DNA of 18,518 bases from Dehalococcoidia bacterium (GTDB taxonomy: Bacteria > Chloroflexota > Dehalococcoidia > Dehalococcoidales > RBG-16-60-22): contig JAUWLN010000011.1 in the NCBI GenBank assembly GCA_030613665.1, forward strand, positions 1 to 18,518, given 5' to 3'. This document shows, one piece after another, positions 1 to 6,597 of this stretch (positions within the stretch are counted from its first letter, which is position 1; the number at the start of each line of letters is the position of its first letter). The notes below the pieces were generated by a model. That model was not told the DNA's origin. It made no database searches and saw nothing but the letters and a program-made list of their open reading frames with translations. The translations under genes and the position numbers were made by a program.

Positions 1-1
1 C

Positions 2-574
2 ACCTCATCTTCACCGCTGGCCGGAGGAGGCTGCCTGGGGGTTGGCCTGGGACCGCCCAGGATAGACGATGTTCTAGGCGTTTTCAAAGCGTACTGCACC
101 CGTGTCGGCGGCGGCCCCATGCCCACCGAACTGCAGGATGAAATCGGCGGCTTCATCCGGGAACTGGCTCACGAATACGGCACCACCACCGGCCGACCGA
201 GGCGCTGCGGCTGGTTCGATGCCGTTGCCTCCCGGTTCAGCACCCGCGTGAATGGCTACACCCGGGCAATTGTTACCCGCCTCGATGTGCTCGACACAAT
301 GCCTGCCATGAAAATATGCACTGCCTACGAGCTGAACGGTGAGAAAATCGATTACTTCCCGGCAAGCGCCGTCACACTGGAGAAATGCCAGCCGATATAC
401 GAAGAGTTGCCCGGCTGGCAGACACCCATAAATGATATCCGTGATTTTGCCCAGCTGCCACTGCAAGCCCGCCAGTACCTGGCAAGGCTTGAGGAGCTCA
501 TCGCCTGCCCCATCAGCGTCATATCGGTTGGCATGAGGCGGGAACAGACGATTTTCAAGAGCCCTGTCTGGTAG
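2..574 (+). CDS. purA: Adenylosuccinate synthetase, C-terminal part (5' end outside window)
   Basis: The reading frame is open from the window edge to the TAG at 572-574 and gives 190 residues. These match the last 45% or so of PurA, which joins IMP and aspartate using GTP in the committed step from IMP to AMP in the cytoplasm. Visible family motifs in order: TSSSPLAGG near the edge (compare TSSNTTAGG in E. coli PurA), the KAYCTRVGGGPMPTEL segment, the TTGRPRRCGWFD loop with its substrate-binding arginines, TRLDVLD of the guanine-binding region, then YEELPGW, a PIxxISVG segment and the terminal RREQTIF. An internal ATG at 118 could be mistaken for a start, but the conserved sequence continues upstream of it, so the gene simply begins outside the window. 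No terminator is obvious before the cupin gene 52 bases downstream, so read-through is possible. Identification is secure. Confidence 0.95.
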   Translation, partial: TSSSPLAGGGCLGVGLGPPRIDDVLGVFKAYCTRVGGGPMPTELQDEIGGFIRELAHEYGTTTGRPRRCGWFDAVASRFSTRVNGYTRAIVTRLDVLDTMPAMKICTAYELNGEKIDYFPASAVTLEKCQPIYEELPGWQTPINDIRDFAQLPLQARQYLARLEELIACPISVISVGMRREQTIFKSPVW

Positions 575-626
575 AAGCAGCCAGGAAGAAAGCGTAGTCC
601 TATTACCAAAAAGGGGGCTATTTAAA

Positions 627-1028
627 ATGGAGAAAAAAGAACCACCGGCAACTCAGGAAGAGTTCAACAAACTCGTTATCCGCTACCGCGATGTTCCCAT
701 TGTAGAACTGTTCCCCGGTGTAAAAAGCCACATCGTAGCCACCGAAAAAGTCACGCTCCAATTCCTTACTGAGGCTCCTAATTGCCAAAGTGCCATTCAT
801 CACCATGAAGCAGAACAAACCATGATTGTCACCGGAGGTGCCTGTGATATGACAGTCGATGGAAAACTGTACCACCTTGAGGAAGGTGATGTCATCACCC
901 TACCCTCAAACCTGGAACATGGAACCTACGTTTCCGATAGGGGTCTCCGCGCCATCGACATCTTTTCCCCACCCAGGCAGGACATTGTGGCTAAACTGGA
1001 AGCGGCCAAGAAAAAAGCGCAATCTTAA
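627..1028 (+). CDS. Single-domain cupin protein (first of a tandem pair)
   Basis: The protein has 133 residues, the length of a single small cupin barrel. Cupin motif 1 is seen as HHHEAEQ (residues 58-64), giving metal-ligand candidates His58, His60 and Gln64. Motif 2 is GDVITLPSNLEH (87-98), with His98 as the fourth ligand. The H-x-H...Q...H set is typical of small metal-binding cupins of unknown substrate, so the fold and a bound divalent metal are supported but a reaction is not. The start is set by a G-rich ribosome site (GGGGG) nine bases before the ATG. The next gene is a paralogue 24 bases downstream, about 46% identical by hand alignment (61 of 133 aligned positions), and both share nearly the same leader. 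The C-terminus is lysine/alanine rich. The two genes are probably co-transcribed. Confidence 0.88.
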   Translation: MEKKEPPATQEEFNKLVIRYRDVPIVELFPGVKSHIVATEKVTLQFLTEAPNCQSAIHHHEAEQTMIVTGGACDMTVDGKLYHLEEGDVITLPSNLEHGTYVSDRGLRAIDIFSPPRQDIVAKLEAAKKKAQS

Positions 1029-1052
1029 TATCACAAAGGAGGGCTATTTAAA

Positions 1053-1457
1053 ATGGGAGAGAAAGAACCACTGGCAACGCAGGAAGAATATGAAAAGCAG
1101 ATAACATATTATGGAGACATTCCAGCGGTAGAGCTGGTTCCCGGACAGATCAAGGCACACCTTATTTCCGGCGAACGGGCGACGGCCATGTTCGCTACTT
1201 TTCAACCCAATGCCGTTGGCCCCCTGCACAAGCACGAACACGAGCAAATCATGATTATCGCCGATGGAGAGGGTGAGCTGGTAACCGGCGGGAAACGCTA
1301 TCCGGTCAAGAAGGGCGACGTTACCGTCTTCGCCTCAAATCAGGAGCACGGCACCTACGCCTCCGATAAGGGAATCAAGACAATCGAGATATTTATCCCG
1401 GTGCGGCAGGAGTACATGGATAAGCTGACCGCGCTCAAGAAGAGCCTGGGGAAATAA
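1053..1457 (+). CDS. Single-domain cupin protein (second of a tandem pair)
   Basis: This 134-residue paralogue of the preceding gene keeps the same metal site: HKHEHEQ (59-65) gives His59, His61 and Gln65, and His99 lies in SNQEHG. The proline usual in cupin motif 2, present in the first copy (LPSN), is alanine here (FASN). The extra histidine in motif 1 (HEHE) and the loss of the upstream neighbour's HHH run suggest the pockets have diverged, so the two copies may bind different ligands or form a heteromer; that is inference. The start follows a strong AGGAGGG site. The N-terminus (EKEPLATQEE) is close to that of the first copy (KKEPPATQEE). Substrate and reaction are unknown. The gene is convergent with the nitrilase. 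Confidence 0.88.
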   Translation: MGEKEPLATQEEYEKQITYYGDIPAVELVPGQIKAHLISGERATAMFATFQPNAVGPLHKHEHEQIMIIADGEGELVTGGKRYPVKKGDVTVFASNQEHGTYASDKGIKTIEIFIPVRQEYMDKLTALKKSLGK

Positions 1458-1486
1458 TCAAAATACTTTCGATGGGCGATAATACC

Positions 1487-1530
1487 CCGGCAGCTAAATA
1501 CTAACCGGCACCGGCATTAAAGACTGCCGG
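1487..1530. repeat. CCGGCA repeats with an inverted copy between convergent genes
   Basis: CCGGCA occurs at 1487-1492, 1505-1510 and 1511-1516. The reverse complement TGCCGG lies at 1525-1530, so the last two can form a 6-bp stem with an 8-base loop. The block sits between the convergent cupin and nitrilase genes and could help end transcription both ways, but no U-run follows on either strand. Confidence 0.4.
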
Positions 1531-1569
1531 ATTAGCTCCTGCCTGAATTCTTTCATCGTAACTGGGCCC

Positions 1570-2661
1570 TTATTTCCCCTCCTCACCGAGCCGTTGGGAG
1601 AGGAGGTCTATGGCTTTCCTGAGTTCTCGCTGTTCTGACTGGCTCTGCTCCAGGAGCTTTATTATGGCTTCATTCGTGGACAACTCGCTATCCGGAGATG
1701 GAGACCGGCTGGTGAGAAAATTTATGGGCCGGTCCTCATCCATGTTCAGGTTCAGTGAAAGCACATCAAATCGATTGTAGTGTCCAGTGATATCGTGCCA
1801 CTGCTTCCTGATTATCTCCTGCTCAATGTCAATATCGGCGTATATTATGCCCTCTTCACCTTCGATGCTGGCCAGGACTTCACCGTTCGGTCCGTAGATA
1901 GCACTGTAGGCGTTGGCACTGGTCATAAACTGGCGCTTCTCCTCCGTGTCGCCGAGCATCTCTATCATTTCCTGGTTAATGGTGCTGGTTGATACCAGGG
2001 TAAAGACCTTGCCCTCACAGGAATGGGCGCCTGCCCTGAGATGTATCCAGGTATTCTGGCCTAGCTGAGAGGAAAGACCCAGGGCCGGGTAGTTAGCCAC
2101 ATGCACCTGCTCGCCCTGCGCCAGCAAAGCATACCTGGCCAGGGTATTGCTGTTCTCACCACAGGCAAGGGTGCCCAGCCTGCCGATATCCGTCTCCCAC
2201 ACCCTCATACCGGAGCCATCGCCCCGAGACCAGACCATCTTTTCGGCGAAGGTTGGCACCAGCTTGCGGTGCTTCCCCAGTATAGTCCCCTGCCGGTCAA
2301 TGACAAGGTTCGTGTTCCACATGGTTCCCATATTGACCGATACCTTCTCATTTACCCCGATGATTACATAAATATCAGCCGCCCTGGCCGCCCGGCAAAG
2401 CTTATCGGTGACGGGGCTTGGTATCTCTACTGCCTCCTTGAAGAGGCGGCTGAAAAATTCGTTGTGCTTCAGGGGTGAGTCCAGCCAGATCCAGTAGGGA
2501 TATCCCGGCACAAAAGTCTCGGGGAAAGCTACCAGCCTGGCCCCGTTGCGACTGGCCTCTCGCATAAGCTCGCAGGCCTTGTCTACCGTGGCTTCCCTGT
2601 CGAGAAAAACAGGCGATGCCTGTACTGCCGCCGCTTTGAATTCCGGGTATTTATCTCCCAT
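1570..2661 (-). CDS. Nitrilase-superfamily (carbon-nitrogen hydrolase) enzyme
   Basis: The 363-residue product matches true nitrilases in length and order. The catalytic triad is visible: Glu48 in FPETFVPGYPYW, Lys133 in HRKLVPT and Cys167 in LACGENSNTLARYALLAQGE. Such enzymes hydrolyse organic nitriles to carboxylic acids and ammonia, and related ones act as cyanide hydratases or amidases. After the cysteine the motif is C-G-E-N, where many nitrilases have C-W-E, so this is the CGEN subgroup; the substrate cannot be read from sequence. The last 55 or so residues are a hydrophilic tail ending in a heptad-like stretch (IIKLLEQSQSEQRELRKAI), possibly a coiled coil that contributes to the spiral oligomers usual in the family. 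The start is supported by AGGAGG five bases upstream and a promoter 28 bases further up. The gene stands alone between convergent and same-strand neighbours. Confidence 0.9.
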   Translation of the reverse strand: MGDKYPEFKAAAVQASPVFLDREATVDKACELMREASRNGARLVAFPETFVPGYPYWIWLDSPLKHNEFFSRLFKEAVEIPSPVTDKLCRAARAADIYVIIGVNEKVSVNMGTMWNTNLVIDRQGTILGKHRKLVPTFAEKMVWSRGDGSGMRVWETDIGRLGTLACGENSNTLARYALLAQGEQVHVANYPALGLSSQLGQNTWIHLRAGAHSCEGKVFTLVSTSTINQEMIEMLGDTEEKRQFMTSANAYSAIYGPNGEVLASIEGEEGIIYADIDIEQEIIRKQWHDITGHYNRFDVLSLNLNMDEDRPINFLTSRSPSPDSELSTNEAIIKLLEQSQSEQRELRKAIDLLSQRLGEEGK

Positions 2662-2695
2662 GTTGCCCTCCTAACTCTCGCTGCCAATGAAGATA

Positions 2696-2724
2696 ATTAT
2701 AGTTCTATGTAAAAGCACAATCAA
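2696..2724 (-). promoter_or_regulatory. Promoter of the nitrilase gene
   Basis: On the minus strand TTGATT (2724-2719), a 17-base spacer and a perfect TATAAT (2701-2696) are present. Predicted transcription start is about 2689, leaving a leader of about 28 bases with AGGAGG just before the ATG at 2661. The rest of the 160-base gap up to 2821 holds no gene and no clear terminator for the permease operon. Confidence 0.75.
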
Positions 2725-2821
2725 TATCTAATAGAAAAAGGAGCTCTTAGAAACGGCTTTTCAGTTAAATCGCACCGCTCTCATCTGGTCAGTCGGCTAT
2801 AGCGGCCACGGTGACCCACGA

Positions 2822-3346
2822 TTATTTTCCGGCTGACATTTTGTAGCCCCTCCGGGTCAGGTAATTGCCCAGCAGGATTGACGTTATTATCACCAGCGGC
2901 AGCGAGACCAGCCACCGTATAACGGTGAACTTGACGCCCAGAAAAGAAGCTTCGAAGATGGCCATCGGGAGGCGGCAGATAGCGGCGGCGCCGAGGTAGG
3001 TGAAAATAACGCTGAGCTTGGCCCCTTTGCTGTACAGAGCATAGGCCACCGGAAAGGCCATATACAGTCCCCCCACCGTGGTGCTGCCAAGCAGTATCAC
3101 CCAGAGATAGCCGCGAAAGTCAGAGCCCTCGCCGAGGTGTCGCTCAACCGTCTCCCGCTTCACCCATACCTCGAAGAGCCCGATTAAGATGAAAGCACCG
3201 GGTATTATTCCCAGCATAGTGGCGGAAAAGGAGATAAAATTCCGACCGATTTCCTGCCCGGTATTGAACCCCGTCAGCCAGGATACGACCAGAAAGACGA
3301 GATAGCCGGCAAAGAGAACAATTTTGATGACAGTGCTTCTTTTCAT
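2822..3346 (-). CDS. Half-size membrane permease, second subunit (DUF318/COG0701-like)
   Basis: This 174-residue integral membrane protein has about five hydrophobic segments (about 8-24, 37-60, 80-105, 108-130, 138-160). The pattern is FILIGLFEVWVKRETVERHLG, then LLGSTTVGGLYMAFPVAYAL, then a KGAKLSVIFTYLGAAA stretch. It resembles one half of the COG0701 permeases (ArsP-like group), which appear elsewhere as one protein of about 300 residues with two similar halves. The substrate is unknown; metal or organo-arsenical export is known only for some relatives. Its ATG overlaps the stop of the upstream half by four bases (ATGA, 3346-3343), so translation is probably coupled and the subunits made in equal amounts. 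The protein ends in a short basic cytoplasmic tail (TRRGYKMSAGK). Confidence 0.75.
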   Translation of the reverse strand: MKRSTVIKIVLFAGYLVFLVVSWLTGFNTGQEIGRNFISFSATMLGIIPGAFILIGLFEVWVKRETVERHLGEGSDFRGYLWVILLGSTTVGGLYMAFPVAYALYSKGAKLSVIFTYLGAAAICRLPMAIFEASFLGVKFTVIRWLVSLPLVIITSILLGNYLTRRGYKMSAGK

Positions 3347-3831
3347 TGGAAAATTTCCCCGAAGGAAAGGCCGATTACGACAGCCACCACAATGGCGATA
3401 AAGAAGCTGGTTATATTCCTGATAACGGTGACCTTCAGCCCGAAGTACGCTCTCTCTATGGGTACGGTGAACACACCCACCATCATCAGGGTGGTGGTAA
3501 AAGCGGCGATGACCATGTAGGCCACCCCTTTTTGCACTAAAATGCCCGCCAGCGGGAAGGCAATGAAGCCGGGCATAACGGTGGCGGAACCCAGAAGAGA
3601 AGCCAGGGCCATAGCCGTGAATTTATTGTCGCTGCCGAGGTAACGTGAAATGACTTCATCCGGTATGAGGTAAAGGACAACGGAGATGAGAACAATCATG
3701 AGCAAAAATGCCGGGACAATTCTGACAAAGCGTCGGGCGGCGATTTTCAACGACCGGGCTGTTTTTTCTCGACTGAAAATAAGTGAAACCAGCAGGGCTA
3801 TCCCGGCGACGATATACAGATACAGATACAT
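3343..3831 (-). CDS. Half-size membrane permease, first subunit (DUF318/COG0701-like)
   Basis: This 162-residue membrane protein has about five hydrophobic segments, starting at residue 3 and ending at the C-terminus. It shows the same two-part signature as its partner: VPAFLLMIVLISVVLYLIP, a short loop with RYLG, then LASLLGSATVMPGFIAFPLA and a QKGVAYMVIAAFTTT stretch. The likeness to the downstream gene supports two diverged halves of one transporter that pair as a heterodimer (inference). It begins 14 bases after the dapA stop, and no Shine-Dalgarno sequence is visible before the ATG at 3831 (TTAAATAT precedes it), so expression may rely on coupling to dapA. The first codons repeat TATCTG. 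An operon with lysine-pathway genes does not by itself imply a lysine-related substrate. Confidence 0.75.
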   Translation of the reverse strand: MYLYLYIVAGIALLVSLIFSREKTARSLKIAARRFVRIVPAFLLMIVLISVVLYLIPDEVISRYLGSDNKFTAMALASLLGSATVMPGFIAFPLAGILVQKGVAYMVIAAFTTTLMMVGVFTVPIERAYFGLKVTVIRNITSFFIAIVVAVVIGLSFGEIFQ

Positions 3832-3845
3832 ATATTTAATGCAGC

Positions 3846-4742
3846 TTAATCTTTTACCGGCAGGTCTATGGTATAGTTCTTCAGCGTGTCCTTGATAACC
3901 TGCGCTGTCTTTTCGTCCAGCTCCGTTAGCGGCAGCCGCGGCTTGCCCACGCGGAAACCGACCTGATTCACGGCGTACTTCACCGGTATAGGGTTAGAAA
4001 CCATAAACATGGCGTTGACCAGCGGGAGAAGGTGTCGGTGAATGACCGCCGCCTCGGCAACCTTGCCGCTGATGAAGCTGTCAATCATCTGCTTTATCTG
4101 CTTCCCCACCAGATGCGAAATCACACTTATAATGCCGTAGCCGCCAATGCACATGATGGGAAAAGTATCTTGGTCATTGCCGCTCCAGACTAAGAAATCG
4201 TCGCCGGTCCCCTGGATGATACTGGCGCTCTGCTCAAGGTTGCCGCTCGCTTCCTTCACCCCGATGATATTGTCGATTTTGCTCAGCCGGATAACGGTTT
4301 CGGCGGTCATATTGACCACGGTGCGCGAAGGCACGTTATACATGATGCAGGGCAGGCTGGTGCTTTCCGCCACCGCCCTGAAATGCTGGTATAACCCCTC
4401 CTGAGTGGGCTTGTTATAATAAGGCACTACCAGCAGGCAGCCGTCAACGCCGATTTTCTCCGCTTCCCTGGTCGCCGCAACAGCTTCCGCAGTGCTGTTG
4501 CTCCCGGTGCCGGCGATAACACTCCCTTTGTCACCCACTGCCTCCTTTATTTCCCGGAAAAGGCGGTACTCTTCCGCCCGTACCAGAGTAGGCGATTCCC
4601 CGGTGGTACCAACGACCAGCACGCCATCGCTCCCCGAAGCAAGCAGGGCAAGCGCCAGCTTTTTCGCCTGTTCATAGTCCACCTCTCCTTTTTCATCGAA
4701 AGGGGTGACCATAGCCGTTATCAATCTTCCCAGTTCTTTCAT
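3846..4742 (-). CDS. dapA: 4-hydroxy-tetrahydrodipicolinate synthase
   Basis: The 298-residue TIM-barrel enzyme condenses pyruvate with aspartate-4-semialdehyde in the first step specific to lysine and diaminopimelate. The Schiff-base lysine is Lys163 in IIGVKEASG. Tyr135 lies in MYNVPSRT, and the substrate-binding GTTGES (45-50) carries the Thr-Thr pair. Tyr108 and Tyr109 (VPYYNKPTQ) cover the position of the third catalytic-triad residue. The length is normal and no key residue is missing. Its ATG overlaps the asd stop by four bases (4742-4739), so it is translationally coupled to the enzyme that makes its substrate. The pathway order of the operon is dapB-asd-dapA. The gene runs on into the two permease subunits. 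Confidence 0.96.
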   Translation of the reverse strand: MKELGRLITAMVTPFDEKGEVDYEQAKKLALALLASGSDGVLVVGTTGESPTLVRAEEYRLFREIKEAVGDKGSVIAGTGSNSTAEAVAATREAEKIGVDGCLLVVPYYNKPTQEGLYQHFRAVAESTSLPCIMYNVPSRTVVNMTAETVIRLSKIDNIIGVKEASGNLEQSASIIQGTGDDFLVWSGNDQDTFPIMCIGGYGIISVISHLVGKQIKQMIDSFISGKVAEAAVIHRHLLPLVNAMFMVSNPIPVKYAVNQVGFRVGKPRLPLTELDEKTAQVIKDTLKNYTIDLPVKD

Positions 4743-5770
4743 TTTGCCACCTCACTTGGTTTTAGCCAGTCCCGTTTGACCATTTCCTCGGCAATTTGAA
4801 CCGCATTCAGCGCCGCCCCCTTGCGCAGGTTGTCGGCGACAACCCACATAACCAGACCGTTGGGATGGGAAGTATCACGGCGGATACGGCCAACGAACAC
4901 CTCATCTGTACCGGCCGCCATCCAGGCGTGTGGATAGAGGCTGATGGCATTATCATCCAGTATCTTCACCCCCGGCGCCCCGGCAAAAACGCGCTCGACA
5001 TCATCGGGCATCATTGGCGAGGAAAATTCCGCCCATACCGCCTCGCTGTGTCCAATGAGCACCGGCACGCGCACACAGGTCGCCGACATAGCGATTTCAC
5101 CAGCGTGCATTATCTTTTTGGTCTCCTCCTCCATCTTCCACTCTTCCCTGGTATAGCCATCATCGAGAAAGACATCTATCTCGGGCAACACGTTAAAGGC
5201 TATCTGATGAGGGTAAACGTGGGGTATGGTGTTTTGCCCTTCCAGCACCTGCTTGCTCTGTACATTCAGTTCCTCAATCGCGGCCACGCCGGTACCGGAA
5301 ACCGACTGGTAGGTGCTGACCACGATGCGCTTGATGGGGTTGACCTTGTGCAGCGGGTAAAGTGCCACTACCATCTGGATGGTGGAGCAGTTTGGATTGG
5401 CGATAATGCCACTGTGCCATTCAATATCTTCCGGGTTAACCTCGGGCACCACCAGTGGCACACTGGGCTCCATACGCCAGGCGGCGCTGTTGTCAATTAC
5501 CACTGCGCCCGATTTCGCCGCCAGCGGTGCATAATGGCGGCTTATCTCGGAGCCAGCCGAGAAAAGGGCGATATCTATCCCTTCAAACGAGTCAGGAGTT
5601 GTCTCTCCAACCTCGATTTCCTGCTGGTTGACCCACAGTTTCCTGCCCGCCGAGCGGTCGGAGGCAAGCAGCCGGATAGATTTCATCGGGAAATTGCGCT
5701 GTGCCAGAATCTTGATAAACTCCTGGCCAACCAGGCCGGTGGCACCAACAATAGCAACATTGTATTCCAT
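4739..5770 (-). CDS. asd: Aspartate-semialdehyde dehydrogenase
   Basis: The 343-residue cytoplasmic enzyme reduces aspartyl-4-phosphate to aspartate-4-semialdehyde with NADPH, at the branch to lysine, threonine and methionine. The nucleotide-binding motif is VGATGLVG (8-15). The active-site cysteine is Cys128 in ANPNCSTIQ. The phosphate/substrate loop IDNSAAWRM and the later HMA/VPVLIGHSEAVW region (the family's R-V-P-V-x-x-G-H segment) are all present. The start is the ATG at 5770, nine bases after the dapB stop, with only a weak AAAGG immediately before it. Context and length leave little doubt. A 383-codon open frame on the opposite strand across this gene and dapB is a composition shadow. 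Confidence 0.96.
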   Translation of the reverse strand: MEYNVAIVGATGLVGQEFIKILAQRNFPMKSIRLLASDRSAGRKLWVNQQEIEVGETTPDSFEGIDIALFSAGSEISRHYAPLAAKSGAVVIDNSAAWRMEPSVPLVVPEVNPEDIEWHSGIIANPNCSTIQMVVALYPLHKVNPIKRIVVSTYQSVSGTGVAAIEELNVQSKQVLEGQNTIPHVYPHQIAFNVLPEIDVFLDDGYTREEWKMEEETKKIMHAGEIAMSATCVRVPVLIGHSEAVWAEFSSPMMPDDVERVFAGAPGVKILDDNAISLYPHAWMAAGTDEVFVGRIRRDTSHPNGLVMWVVADNLRKGAALNAVQIAEEMVKRDWLKPSEVAK

Positions 5771-5779
5771 CCTTTATTC

Positions 5780-6568
5780 TCACAGTCCCAGCAATGTGTC
5801 CAGGCCATACACCAGCCCATTGCGCTTAACCACTTCTCTAATCGCCAGCATCACCCCGGGCATATAGCACTCCCGGTTAATGGTATCATGGCGTATGCTC
5901 AGTGTTTGCCCTGGAGCGCCCAGGATTACCTCCTGGTGGGCCATTAGCCCGGGCAGACGTACGCTGTGAAGGGTCACCCCTTCCACTGACTCCCCTCGAC
6001 TCGCAGCCGCTTTTCCCTGCGGCTGGTGGAATGGTTTTCCTCTGGCTTCCGCCATCGCTCTGGCTGTCATCTGCGCCGTCCCCGATGGAGCATCTGCTTT
6101 CAGGTGATGGTGCAGCTCTATTATCTCCGCATAATCAAGGTATTTCGCCGCGATTTTTGCCAGGTGCATCATGAGAACAGCGCCAAGGGCAAAGTTCGGC
6201 GCCATCACCGCACCAATCTTGTGCTCCGCAGCCAGGCTCTCAATTTCCTCTACTTCATCAGGCGAGAAGCCAGTGGTTCCAATAACCAGATTGACGCCTT
6301 TTCCCGCGGCCAGTCGCACCGCCGGCATGGTCGCTCTGGCAACGCTGAAATCCACCATGACGTCGGGTTGAAAGCGTGCCAGGATATCGCTAAGGTCAGT
6401 GGAGAAGGGAACCGAGCTGGAGCCATCGGGCGGGAGCAGTGAATCCTTTGCCGCTTTCACGTCCACCGCACCTACCAGCTGCATATCATCTTCGCCGGAG
6501 ACAGCTTTAATCACTTCCTGCCCTACTTTACCGGCAGCTCCGTGAACGATTACCCTGATTGGATTCAT
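5780..6568 (-). CDS. dapB: 4-hydroxy-tetrahydrodipicolinate reductase
   Basis: The 262-residue enzyme reduces the DapA product with NAD(P)H. The N-terminal dinucleotide motif is VHGAAGKVGQE (G10, G13, G16). The substrate loop is ELHHHLKADAPSGTA (151-165), giving the catalytic His153/His154 pair and Lys157, and VIGTTGFS (95-102) and MAPNFALGA are conserved cofactor and hinge segments. The start at 6568 has AGGAG six bases upstream. Only 29 bases separate it from pnp, without a terminator, so it belongs to the rpsO-pnp transcript. With asd and dapA it covers three steps of the diaminopimelate route. Aspartokinase and the later steps are not in the window. Confidence 0.96.
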   Translation of the reverse strand: MNPIRVIVHGAAGKVGQEVIKAVSGEDDMQLVGAVDVKAAKDSLLPPDGSSSVPFSTDLSDILARFQPDVMVDFSVARATMPAVRLAAGKGVNLVIGTTGFSPDEVEEIESLAAEHKIGAVMAPNFALGAVLMMHLAKIAAKYLDYAEIIELHHHLKADAPSGTAQMTARAMAEARGKPFHQPQGKAAASRGESVEGVTLHSVRLPGLMAHQEVILGAPGQTLSIRHDTINRECYMPGVMLAIREVVKRNGLVYGLDTLLGL

Positions 6569-6597
6569 AGTCTTCTCCTGGCTGGTGCAGAAGACTC

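Noticed and set aside
74..466. A minus-strand frame over the purA fragment
   Set aside because: purA is certain on the plus strand and the shadow has no recognisable domain.
627..1457. The two cupins as an assembly duplication artefact
   Set aside because: They differ at more than half of residues, so they are true paralogues.
4796..5947. A 383-codon open frame on the plus strand across asd and dapB
   Set aside because: It is antisense to two certain genes, has no family resemblance or ribosome site, and is rich in His, Arg and Gly as expected for a shadow frame.
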